Shown in pieces: positions 17,171-25,192 of a stretch of DNA of 64,000 bases. The position numbers and the translations under genes were made by a program. Under the pieces are notes generated by a model. That model was not told the origin of the DNA, did not search any database, and saw nothing but the letters and a program-made list of their open reading frames with translations. Numbering within the stretch: the stretch's first letter is position 1; each line of letters starts with the position of its first letter. Source of the DNA: Tenacibaculum discolor (lineage in GTDB: Bacteria; Bacteroidota; Bacteroidia; Flavobacteriales; Flavobacteriaceae); contig NZ_RCCS01000006.1 in the NCBI RefSeq assembly GCF_003664185.1, forward strand, positions 372,001 to 436,000, in the 5' to 3' direction.

Positions 17171-20116
17171 ATGAAAAAAATACTATTCTTACTCTTATCC
17201 TTGTGTATTAGTACTTCTTTTGCACAAGAATACTTTCCTACCAATACAGGAGTAAAGTCATCCAAAAACAAGGTGTATGCTTTTACCAATGCTACCATTT
17301 ATGTTACTCCTAGTCAAGTAGTAAAAAAAGGAACACTACTTATTAAAGACGGAAAAGTTGTTTCTGTAGGCAAATCGGTTAACATACCTAACGAAGCACA
17401 AGTAATTAACTTAGATGGGAAATCTATTTATCCTTCTTTTGTAGATGCTTATTCAACCTTTGGAATTGCAAAACCTAAACGTGAAAGTGGTCGTGGTAAA
17501 AGACCACAATACGATGCTGGTAGAAAAGGATATTACTGGAACGATCATATTCGTCCTGATGTAGACGCTTCTGCTGAGTTTAACTTTGATGCTAAAAAAG
17601 CTAAAGAATTATTGTCTTTAGGTTTTGGTGCTGTTAATACACATTTAGAAGATGGTATAATGCAAGGTAACGGAGTTTTAGTTGCTTTAAACCCTAATAG
17701 TTCTGATGCTTACAGAATATTAGACAAACAATCAGGAAACTACCTATCCTTTTCTAAAAGTGCTAAATCACGTCAAAGCTACCCTACTTCACGCATGGGA
17801 GCTATGGCACTATTACGTCAAACTTATTTAGATGCCGATTGGTATGCTAAAGGAAATGCAAAAAATACCGATTTAGCTTTAGAAGCCTTAAATAATAAAA
17901 AAGAGTTACCACAAATATTTAATGCTGGTGGATACTTAGACAATATACGTGCCGACAAAGTTGGTGATGAGTTTGGAATTCAATATACCATTGTAGGTGG
18001 AGGAAATGAATATGAAAGAATCAAAGATATTAAAGCAACCAATGCTACTTATATTCTTCCTATTAATTTTAGAAAGGCATATGATGTATCTAACCCTTTC
18101 TTAACAGATAAAATTGCGTTGAGTGATATGCGCTCTTGGAATCAAGAACCAGCAAATCCTTCAATTTTAGCAAAAAACAATGTTCCTTTTGCTTTAACTA
18201 CCTATAAATTAAAGAAAGTAAAAGAGTTTAATAGCAATCTTCAAAAAGCTATTACTTACGGATTAGATAAAACCACTGCCTTAAAAGCGTTAACTACAGT
18301 ACCTGCTCAAATTTTAAAAAATGACAAAGTTGGTAACTTAAAAGCAGGTAGCTATGCTAACTTTTTAATTACCTCTGGTGATATTTTTGATAAGCAAACT
18401 ACTTTATATGAAAACTGGGTACAAGGTGATAAAAACACCATTAACTCAATGGATATTAAAGACATTACAGGTAAGTACACATTAACAGTTAACGGGAAAT
18501 CGTACGATATGACGATTACTGGTAAAGGTGCTAAACAAACAGTTGCTTTAAAAAGTGGTGAAACAAAAATAAATAGTAAATCTTCTTTTAGTAACGATTG
18601 GTTGCATATAACTTTTAAAGATGGTGACAACTATACTCGCTTAACAGCATTTGTAAAAAACAAACAACAAATTACAGGTACTGCTACCGATAATAACGGA
18701 AACGAAAGTTCTTGGAGTGCTACCTTTACAGGAAAAGCTGATGCTAAAAAGAAAGACAATAATAAAAAAGACAATACTCCTGAAGTCGTTGCTATTTCAT
18801 ATCCAAACATCGGATTAGGAAACTCTACAGTACCACAAAAGGAAACTATTTTAATTAAAAATGCTACGGTATGGACTTCAGAAAACAACGAAGTACTAAA
18901 CAATACCGATGTATTAATTAAAGATGGTAAAATAGCCAAAATAGGCACCAACCTATCTTCAAGAGGTGCAAAAGTTATAGACGGAACTGGTAAGTATGTA
19001 ACCGCAGGTATTATTGATGAACATTCACATATTGCTACTTCAGCAGTAAACGAATCTGGTCATAATTCAACGGCTGAGGTTACTATTGAAGACGTTATCA
19101 ACCCTAACGACGTAAATATTTACAGAAACATTGCAGGTGGTGTTACTTCTATTCAAGTATTACATGGTTCTGCCAATCCAATTGGTGGACGTTCAGCAAT
19201 TATCAAACTAAAATGGGGAGAAAATGCTGACGGAATGTTATACAACAATACTCCTAAGTTTATCAAATTTGCCTTAGGTGAAAACGTAAAACAATCTAAC
19301 TGGGGAGATTTAAATACCATTCGTTTCCCTCAAACCCGTATGGGAGTTGAACAAGTATATATTGACTACTTCCAGAGAGCGAAAGAATACGATACTAAAA
19401 AGAAAAGCGGACAGCCATACCGTAAAGATATTGAGTTAGAAACTTTAGCAGAAATTATTAATAAAGAACGTTTTATTTCTTGTCACTCATACGTACAATC
19501 AGAAATTAATATGTTGATGAAGGTTGCAGAACAATTCAACTTTAACATTAATACGTTTACACACATTTTAGAAGGATACAAACTAGCCGATAAAATGAAA
19601 GAACACGGAGTTGGTGGTTCTACTTTTGCTGACTGGTGGGCTTATAAGTACGAGGTTAACGACGCTATACCATACAACGCTGCTATTATGCACAACCAAG
19701 GTGTTACCGTTGCTATTAATTCTGATGATGCAGAAATGTCTCGTAGACTGAATCAAGAAGCTGCTAAATTAATTAAATACGGAGGTTTAAGCGAACAAGA
19801 AGCTTGGGCTACAGTAACTATCAATCCTGCAAAACTATTACACTTAAACGACCGTACAGGAAGTATTAAAGTAGGTAAAGATGCCGATGTAGTTGTATGG
19901 AGCGGAAATCCACTTTCAGTATATTCTAAAGCAGAAAAAACAATTATTGACGGAGCTGTTTATTTTGATATTGAAAAAGACTTAGAAAAGCGTAAAGCTA
20001 TTAAAGCAGAGCGTGCTAAGTTAATTAACATGATGTTACAAGAGAAGATTAAGGGAGGTAAAACACAAGCTCCTAAAAAGAAAACTCAGAAATTATTTCA
20101 CTGTGATACAGAATAA
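17171..20116 (+). CDS. Double-domain amidohydrolase family protein, exported
   Basis: 981 aa with a signal peptide (MKKILFLLLSLCISTSFAQ). It contains two amidohydrolase-like modules. The first (residues about 25-410) has the fold pattern but lacks the HxH metal motif: it reads YPSFVDAYSTFG where active enzymes have HxH. A beta-rich insert follows (about 425-530). The second (about 560-960) keeps metal ligands: DEHSHIATSA, SCHSYVQSE, THILEGYK and NSDDAEMS. The enzyme therefore probably has one active and one structural barrel. The substrate is unknown; imidazolonepropionase/prolidase-like cyclic amides or peptides are typical. The gene for a related protein follows 86 bases downstream. Confidence 0.88.
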   Translation: MKKILFLLLSLCISTSFAQEYFPTNTGVKSSKNKVYAFTNATIYVTPSQVVKKGTLLIKDGKVVSVGKSVNIPNEAQVINLDGKSIYPSFVDAYSTFGIAKPKRESGRGKRPQYDAGRKGYYWNDHIRPDVDASAEFNFDAKKAKELLSLGFGAVNTHLEDGIMQGNGVLVALNPNSSDAYRILDKQSGNYLSFSKSAKSRQSYPTSRMGAMALLRQTYLDADWYAKGNAKNTDLALEALNNKKELPQIFNAGGYLDNIRADKVGDEFGIQYTIVGGGNEYERIKDIKATNATYILPINFRKAYDVSNPFLTDKIALSDMRSWNQEPANPSILAKNNVPFALTTYKLKKVKEFNSNLQKAITYGLDKTTALKALTTVPAQILKNDKVGNLKAGSYANFLITSGDIFDKQTTLYENWVQGDKNTINSMDIKDITGKYTLTVNGKSYDMTITGKGAKQTVALKSGETKINSKSSFSNDWLHITFKDGDNYTRLTAFVKNKQQITGTATDNNGNESSWSATFTGKADAKKKDNNKKDNTPEVVAISYPNIGLGNSTVPQKETILIKNATVWTSENNEVLNNTDVLIKDGKIAKIGTNLSSRGAKVIDGTGKYVTAGIIDEHSHIATSAVNESGHNSTAEVTIEDVINPNDVNIYRNIAGGVTSIQVLHGSANPIGGRSAIIKLKWGENADGMLYNNTPKFIKFALGENVKQSNWGDLNTIRFPQTRMGVEQVYIDYFQRAKEYDTKKKSGQPYRKDIELETLAEIINKERFISCHSYVQSEINMLMKVAEQFNFNINTFTHILEGYKLADKMKEHGVGGSTFADWWAYKYEVNDAIPYNAAIMHNQGVTVAINSDDAEMSRRLNQEAAKLIKYGGLSEQEAWATVTINPAKLLHLNDRTGSIKVGKDADVVVWSGNPLSVYSKAEKTIIDGAVYFDIEKDLEKRKAIKAERAKLINMMLQEKIKGGKTQAPKKKTQKLFHCDTE

Positions 20117-20202
20117 TCCTCACAGAGAAATTTAGTAAGATTAACTACTGTTTGTTTTAACAAACTACTAAGTATAAACTAATAGTAACAAAAATTTAAA
20201 AC

Positions 20203-21501
20203 GTGAAAATTAAATATATATATAACATATTATGCTTCTTATTTATAGGAAACATAATGGCGCAACAAACACCAGCACCCAAGCAAACCGAAGCTTATAG
20301 TATTGAAGGTGCCACAGCACACTTAGGAAACGGAAAAGTGATTGAGAACTCTTTAATTATGTTCTCTAACGGAAAAATTGAATTTGTAGGAAGTGCTAAT
20401 ATGAGAATTGCCCGTATGGGAACTGTTATTAATGCCAAAGGAAAACACGTATATCCAGGATTCATTGCAGCAAACACCTCTTTAGGTTTAGCTGAAATTG
20501 ATGCTGTTCGTGCAACGAGAGATTTTGATGAGGTAGGTTCTATGCTACCACACATTCGTAGTATTATTGCTTATAATGCAGAAAGTAAAGTGGTAGAAAC
20601 CATGCGTCCTAACGGAGTATTAATGGCGCAAATTACCCCACGTGGTGGTGTTATTTCTGGTACCTCTTCGGTAGTACAATTAGATGCTTGGAACTGGGAA
20701 GATGCTACTATTAAAACCGATGATGGTGTTCACATGAACTGGCCTCAGGTATTCTCGAGAGGTCGTTGGTGGATGGGTGAAGATCCTGGATTAAAGCCTA
20801 ACAAAAACTATCAAAAAAGCATTGATAAGCTTAAAGAATTTTTCGCCAATGCAAAAAGCTACCTAGCAGGTAACAAAACACCTAAAAACTTACCATACGA
20901 AGCTTTACAAGGAGTTTTAAATGGTTCGCAAAGAATGTTTGTACACGTATCGGGTGAAAAAGGAATTACTGATGCTGTAAATATTTGTAAAGAATTAGGC
21001 GTTAAAAACATTGTTATTGTTCGCGGACAAGAGGCTGAAAAAGTTGCTGACTTATTAAAAGCAAACAATGTACCTGTTATTTTAGAACGTGCTCACCGCT
21101 TGCCTAATGGTGAAGATGCAGATTATGACAGACCATTTAGAGCGGCTAAGATATTAACCGATGCTGGTATTTTAGTTGGGTTAGGTATGGAAGGAGATAT
21201 GGAACGTATGAGTACACGTAATTTGCCTTTTTATGCAGGAACTTACGCTGCTTACGGATTAGGTAAAGAAAAAGCCTTACAATTAATTACCCAAAACAAT
21301 GCTAAAATCTTAGACGTTGATGACAACGTAGGTACTTTAGAAGTTGGTAAAGACGCTACCCTATTTATTTCTGAAGGTGATGCGTTAGATATGCGTACTA
21401 ACATTTTAACAGCTGCTTTTATACAAGGAAGAAAAATTAGCCTAGAATCGCATCAAACAAAATTATGGAAGCGTTATGCTAATAAATATAAAAATCAATA
21501 A
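20203..21501 (+). CDS. Amidohydrolase family protein, degenerate metal site, exported
   Basis: 432 aa with a GTG start and a signal peptide (MKIKYIYNILCFLFIGNIMAQ). It matches the amidohydrolase composite domain (AYSIEGATAHLGNGKVIENSLIM, then HVYPGFIAANTSLGLAEID) but again lacks HxH. It resembles the inactive half of the gene upstream, and the two are almost certainly one operon. It may pair with the upstream enzyme as a non-catalytic subunit; that is inference. Confidence 0.85.
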   Translation: MKIKYIYNILCFLFIGNIMAQQTPAPKQTEAYSIEGATAHLGNGKVIENSLIMFSNGKIEFVGSANMRIARMGTVINAKGKHVYPGFIAANTSLGLAEIDAVRATRDFDEVGSMLPHIRSIIAYNAESKVVETMRPNGVLMAQITPRGGVISGTSSVVQLDAWNWEDATIKTDDGVHMNWPQVFSRGRWWMGEDPGLKPNKNYQKSIDKLKEFFANAKSYLAGNKTPKNLPYEALQGVLNGSQRMFVHVSGEKGITDAVNICKELGVKNIVIVRGQEAEKVADLLKANNVPVILERAHRLPNGEDADYDRPFRAAKILTDAGILVGLGMEGDMERMSTRNLPFYAGTYAAYGLGKEKALQLITQNNAKILDVDDNVGTLEVGKDATLFISEGDALDMRTNILTAAFIQGRKISLESHQTKLWKRYANKYKNQ

Positions 21502-21548
21502 ACACCATCCTTAACGAATGAGATAGAAAATCTCATTACTAGAACTTA

Positions 21549-21583
21549 AAAACATCATTCCGTAAAAAGAATGATGTTTTTTT
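21549..21583 (+). terminator. Rho-independent terminator after the amidohydrolase operon
   Basis: AAACATCATTC pairs with GAATGATGTTT around CGTAAAAA, followed by a run of Ts. It closes the operon 17171-21501. Confidence 0.85.
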
Positions 21584-21600
21584 ATACACGAATAATAAGC

Positions 21601-21840
21601 ATGCGCTACTGTATGGTAACTTCATACACCACTGTATTATAACACCATACAGTAGTGTCGGGTGACTTCATACACTACTGTATGAAGCTTAATACAAACT
21701 AGTACACCCCATATTTTGGTTTTGTTTGAAGATTCAAACAGTAGCATCTGGTGTTAAACAACAGTGGTGTTTGGTGTTGGGCAACAGTACTGTTGTTTTG
21801 CCTAACAACAGCAATAGTTAGTAATTATTCTTTTAGTAAG
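21601..21840. repeat. Palindrome-rich intergenic region built on ACTGTA/TACAGT cores
   Basis: No gene is visible. The stretch holds a nested set of perfect inverted repeats: CTACTGTATGGT (21606-21617) with ACCATACAGTAG (21644-21655); CTTCATACA (21666-21674) with TGTATGAAG (21679-21687), loop CTAC; GTTTGAA (21724-21730) with TTCAAAC (21733-21739); and the 14-base palindrome CAACAGTACTGTTG (21782-21795). Related short words (TACACCACTGTA, ACAGTGGTGTT) lie between. The function is not known. Confidence 0.7.
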
Positions 21841-21867
21841 ATGGTATTTTATTATAAAACAGAATAG

Positions 21868-21875
21868 TACTTTTG
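21868..21875 (+). promoter_or_regulatory. Bacteroidota -7 promoter element for the rRNA methyltransferase gene
   Basis: TACTTTTG fits the Bacteroidota -7 consensus TAnnTTTG and lies about 20 bases before the ATG at 21895. The -33 TTTG is not clear, so this is a moderate call. Confidence 0.45.
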
Positions 21876-21894
21876 TATTTAGATATCATAGCAG

Positions 21895-22692
21895 ATGAAA
21901 CAGATTAGTAGTACACAAAACGCCTATATAAAAGAGCTTTTAAAGCTTCAAGAAAAATCTAGAGAACGTAAGAAGAAAGGATTGTTTTTAGTAGAAGGAC
22001 AACGCGAAATTTCGTTAGTTGTTAAAGGAGGTTATGAAATAGACACCCTGCTGTTTGTAGCTGATATGTTTACCAAAGAAAGTGTAAACAAAATTCTAAA
22101 TAAGGCTGCTAATTGTATTGAGATAACAAAAGAGGTATACCAAAAGCTAGCCTATCGTGATACTACCGAGGGTATTATAGCTGTAGTAAAAGCTAAAAAC
22201 TTCGATTTAGAAGCTATTGAATTCAACACCACTACCCCACTCGTTTTGGTTATGGAAGGTATTGAAAAACCAGGGAATATTGGTGCTATGCTACGTACCG
22301 CCGATGCTGCTAATGTGGATGCTGTTTTTATTGCCAACCCTAAAACGGATTTATTCAATCCTAATATCATACGTTCTAGTGTGGGTTGTGTATTTACCAA
22401 TCAGATAGCTACAGGCACTTCTGAAGACATTATAGCGTACTTACAGGAGCACAACATTAATATTTACAGTGCTACCCTACAAAATTCAAACGAATACCAT
22501 AAAAACGATTATACAAAAGCTACTGCTTTGGTAGTGGGTACGGAAGCTACAGGATTAACGCAAGTTTGGCGAGACAAAGCTACTCAGAATATCAACATCC
22601 CAATGCAAGGAGAAATAGATTCTATGAATGTATCGGTTGCCGCAGCTATCTTAACTTTTGAAGCGAAGCGTCAGCGTAATTTTGTACAATAA
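21895..22692 (+). CDS. SpoU/TrmH-family RNA 2'-O-methyltransferase
   Basis: 265 aa. The N-terminal substrate-binding domain (KQISSTQNAYIKELLKLQEKSRERKKKGLFLVEGQREI) is typical of 23S rRNA methylases of this family. The C-terminal knotted SPOUT domain has its three motifs: EKPGNIGAMLRTADAA, VVGTEATGL and INIPMQGEIDSMNVSVAAAI. The exact RNA site (RlmB-like or TsnR-like) cannot be read from the sequence. Confidence 0.9.
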   Translation: MKQISSTQNAYIKELLKLQEKSRERKKKGLFLVEGQREISLVVKGGYEIDTLLFVADMFTKESVNKILNKAANCIEITKEVYQKLAYRDTTEGIIAVVKAKNFDLEAIEFNTTTPLVLVMEGIEKPGNIGAMLRTADAANVDAVFIANPKTDLFNPNIIRSSVGCVFTNQIATGTSEDIIAYLQEHNINIYSATLQNSNEYHKNDYTKATALVVGTEATGLTQVWRDKATQNINIPMQGEIDSMNVSVAAAILTFEAKRQRNFVQ

Positions 22693-22808
22693 GCTTACTT
22701 ATCAATATTAAAAAACATCTTTTTAACCGTACATTTTTGTGCGGTTTTTTATTTTGTTTTATCTTGGCTTGCGCTAATAAAAAAGAATAAAATTGCTATA
22801 GATTTCCT
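22690..22808 (+). repeat. Dispersed terminator-bearing intergenic repeat, copy 1
   Basis: Contains the hairpin ACCGTACA (22726-22733) / TGTGCGGT (22738-22745) followed by T6, then a conserved tail (ATTTTGTTTTATCTTGGCT, CGCTAATAAAAA, AATTGCTA). The same block recurs at 49342-49470 and 53345-53475 and in reduced form at 59405-59475. Here it also ends the methyltransferase transcript. Confidence 0.85.
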
Positions 22809-22919
22809 TTTTTTTTCCAAAACAAGTAAGCTTAGCAATAAATATAAAAGAACAGTAAAGGTACGCTTATACCTCCACTTTTGGCTGTATAACAATGTAT
22901 TTTACATCTATATAAACAA

Positions 22920-23681
22920 GTTGTGTGTAATTATGAAAAAACTGCTCGCAATATTAATAATATTGAATTTATTTTCTTGTAGTTCTGAATATGAAAAACG
23001 GGAAGATAAAGTTTATTATAAATTTTGGAGTTTTGGACAAGGAGGCTGGAATGAAAAAGTTGTCACAAATGCCGACTTAAAATCTTTCTCTGAAATTAAA
23101 TCCGATGATAACCTTTATGGAAAGGACAAATTCAATGTTTATTATGAAAACAAAATTATTCCAGGTGCCGATCCTAATACATTCAAGCATTTAAAAAGAG
23201 GTTATGCAATTGACAAAAATCGAGCTTATTACTATAATGATTCTATAGCAAATTCGAGCCCAAAAGAATTTGAAATAATTGACGGATATTACTCTAAAGA
23301 TTGGAAAAACGTATTTTACACTGATAAATCTTTGAATGTATGCTCTGTGAACGACTTCTCTTTTGTCTATGAAAATGAGGAAAGTTTTTTAGGACGTTGG
23401 AGTACTGATGGATGTTATTACTATTTCAACAATTACAAAATACCTTCAAATGATTACGGAAATATAGAACTATTCAAAGGAAGTGATGGAATTGCAAAAG
23501 ACTCTGAATTTATATATAACAAAGACAAAAAATATGTTCTGCCTTACGAGCGAATGGTCTTTATAAAAGAAAAAGGAATTATGATAAAAGACACGATTGA
23601 CATAAAAACATTTACCGTTGAAAATTATATCTGTAGAGATAAATTTGGACGAATAAATTGAATTTAAAAACTACACACAAC
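22920..23681. repeat. Inverted-repeat-bounded single-gene cassette around the DKNYY gene
   Basis: GTTGTGTGTA (22920-22929) directly before the start codon is the exact reverse complement of TACACACAAC (23672-23681), which lies 10 bases after the stop. The right arm is followed by AAAGTATAA and then ACGGCGGAT. The same architecture with a different arm sequence bounds the gene at 45969-46517. Confidence 0.75.
22933..23661 (+). CDS. DKNYY-family lipoprotein
   Basis: 242 aa from the ATG at 22933; the TTG four codons upstream is not needed. The lipobox is at MKKLLAILIILNLFSC. The body has repeated tyrosine-rich units (GKDKFNVYYENKIIPGADPNTFKHL, AIDKNRAYYYND, SKDWKNVFYTD), each ending with a D-x-x-x-V/A-Y-Y turn, as in the DKNYY family of surface proteins. 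The function is unknown. A larger relative is at 56742-57908. It sits inside an inverted-repeat cassette, which suggests acquisition by transfer. Confidence 0.8.
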   Translation: MKKLLAILIILNLFSCSSEYEKREDKVYYKFWSFGQGGWNEKVVTNADLKSFSEIKSDDNLYGKDKFNVYYENKIIPGADPNTFKHLKRGYAIDKNRAYYYNDSIANSSPKEFEIIDGYYSKDWKNVFYTDKSLNVCSVNDFSFVYENEESFLGRWSTDGCYYYFNNYKIPSNDYGNIELFKGSDGIAKDSEFIYNKDKKYVLPYERMVFIKEKGIMIKDTIDIKTFTVENYICRDKFGRIN

Positions 23682-23797
23682 AAAGTATAACCGCAATTAC
23701 GGCGGATAGGACAATTAGATTCTTAAAATACTAAATAACAATACATTAAAAAAATAAGGGTAATCAAAAAGGGAAAGTTACAGCCTATATAAAAAAT

Positions 23798-23822
23798 AAA
23801 AACTTCTTTTATAAGTTTTTTA
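23798..23822. terminator. Bidirectional terminator between convergent genes
   Basis: AAAAACTT (23798-23805) pairs with AAGTTTTT (23813-23820), with T or A runs on either side. It lies between the DKNYY gene and the minus-strand gene ending at 23820. Confidence 0.6.
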
Positions 23823-24404
23823 AAAAATAAGTTGTTGAATCTTCCAAACTTTTTTCTTTTTATTATAACTATGTAAGATTAAAAAAGCTTTTTCTTCTTC
23901 TGTAATGGAGTGTCGTTTAATATCTTTTAAGCCCTTGCCTATAAAATCATAATAATCTTCTTGTGTCAATTCGCTTATAGGTACATACAATACAATAGAC
24001 CCTCTACAGATGCTCTGTTTACTTGTTCCAATATTTTCATTAGCAAAATAATAAAGTGTCGTATCATTATTACTACCTTCCTGATAAAAATACTCAAACA
24101 TACTTACAGTATATGGTTTTGGAGTTGATATATTAAGGTATCTTGTAGCTTCAACTATTCTATTAATACCTTTATGTAATTCTATCTCTAATTCATCATT
24201 AAAATGTATAATATTTCCTACTTTGTTCTTTATACAATACGATGGGTTTAAAATATTCTTAGAAACACTATTCCACACACAATTTCTCAAAGTATTTAGA
24301 ATATGAAATTCATATTTATGATTAGATTTACTTATTCCTTTTACATTTACCATTATTGTTGGTTCAAGTATTTTTTCTATAGTTTTATCTATGTTCTTTT
24401 TCAT
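23820..24404 (-). CDS. Hypothetical protein, possible accessory or immunity protein of the type VI island
   Basis: 194 aa with no signal peptide and no recognised domain. It is hydrophilic and mixed alpha/beta, with VSMFEYFYQEGSNNDTTLYYFANENIG in the centre and a basic C-terminus. It follows the lipoprotein at 24520 and the TssD-metalloprotease gene on the same strand (115 bases from the lipoprotein gene). Position alone suggests a cytoplasmic partner of that module; the sequence gives no direct support. Confidence 0.6.
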   Translation of the reverse strand: MKKNIDKTIEKILEPTIMVNVKGISKSNHKYEFHILNTLRNCVWNSVSKNILNPSYCIKNKVGNIIHFNDELEIELHKGINRIVEATRYLNISTPKPYTVSMFEYFYQEGSNNDTTLYYFANENIGTSKQSICRGSIVLYVPISELTQEDYYDFIGKGLKDIKRHSITEEEKAFLILHSYNKKKKVWKIQQLIF

Positions 24405-24519
24405 TGATTTTTTTAAGGTTCTGTGTTCAACATCTAATCATTATCAAACATTAGCTGTAACATATAAATAGCACATTTTAGTTTAAATTAAGGGGCAATT
24501 CTTTTTAACAATACAATTA

Positions 24520-25191
24520 TTAATCATAAGAGGTTGTAATTTTTGTAGTTCTTAAAAATTTACCAGTAACTCCATCTATTCTATATACCTTAACGTCTTT
24601 TAATTCGTATTCTTCATTTCCATCTAACGTAACTTGCCACTCAGGTTTTGCATTAGGAAACTCATTTAAATTATTATGAGATAAATTAAACCCAGTTATT
24701 TCATATTTTTCAATTTCTTTTTTTGCTATTTTTTTTACTATAGCAATAGCCTCTGCCCAACAAATATTATAACCTTTTTCGTAGTCGATTACTTTAGTAA
24801 TATTCCCTTGGTTATCGTAGTGAGTTTCTTTATAAACATTTGAATTACCATTTAAATATTGAAATTTGACTCTACTTAAATACCCTTCAGGATTATACCT
24901 TAGCCATTTTTCAATTTTTATTTGTTTGTTTGTTTGTTTGTTTGTTATATAGCCTTTCTTTTCCCATCTTATATATCTTTTATTTACAATAGAGTTATTT
25001 AAAACAGTTATAGTACCTATAGGATTTTTTTCATTATAATACTTATCTACTTTTATTTTCATTTCTTCTTTAGAAATCTTAAAAACGGGGTCGTTATAGT
25101 AACAAGTGTCATCATCTGTCAAATATTCTCTAGGGACAGAAGAACACTTAGCAAATAAAACAAGTGTGAAAAATATTAAAAAGTAACGCAT
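24520..25191 (-). CDS. Lipoprotein, candidate immunity protein of the TssD-metalloprotease effector
   Basis: 223 aa. The lipobox signal is MRYFLIFFTLVLFAKC. The middle has MORN-like turns (ETHYDNQGNITKVIDYEKG) and the C-terminus has a PepSY-like pattern (KPEWQVTLDGNEEYELKDVKVYRIDGVTGKFLRT). It begins one base after the stop of the metalloprotease gene on the same strand, the standard position of an immunity gene, and a periplasmic lipoprotein suits a protease delivered to the periplasm. The gene contains a (CAAA)6 tract (24921-24944) encoding TNKQTNK, which could change the reading frame. The immunity role is inference. Confidence 0.65.
   Translation of the reverse strand: MRYFLIFFTLVLFAKCSSVPREYLTDDDTCYYNDPVFKISKEEMKIKVDKYYNEKNPIGTITVLNNSIVNKRYIRWEKKGYITNKQTNKQIKIEKWLRYNPEGYLSRVKFQYLNGNSNVYKETHYDNQGNITKVIDYEKGYNICWAEAIAIVKKIAKKEIEKYEITGFNLSHNNLNEFPNAKPEWQVTLDGNEEYELKDVKVYRIDGVTGKFLRTTKITTSYD
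24921..24944 (-). repeat. Tetranucleotide tract (CAAA)6 inside a coding region
   Basis: Plus strand TTTG repeated six times. Gain or loss of one unit would shift the reading frame of the lipoprotein gene 25191-24520 at about residue 85. Confidence 0.9.
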
Positions 25192-25192
25192 C

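Noticed and set aside
21601-21840. MITE or insertion sequence
   Set aside because: No transposase, no clear terminal repeats with target-site duplication; the inverted repeats are nested rather than terminal.
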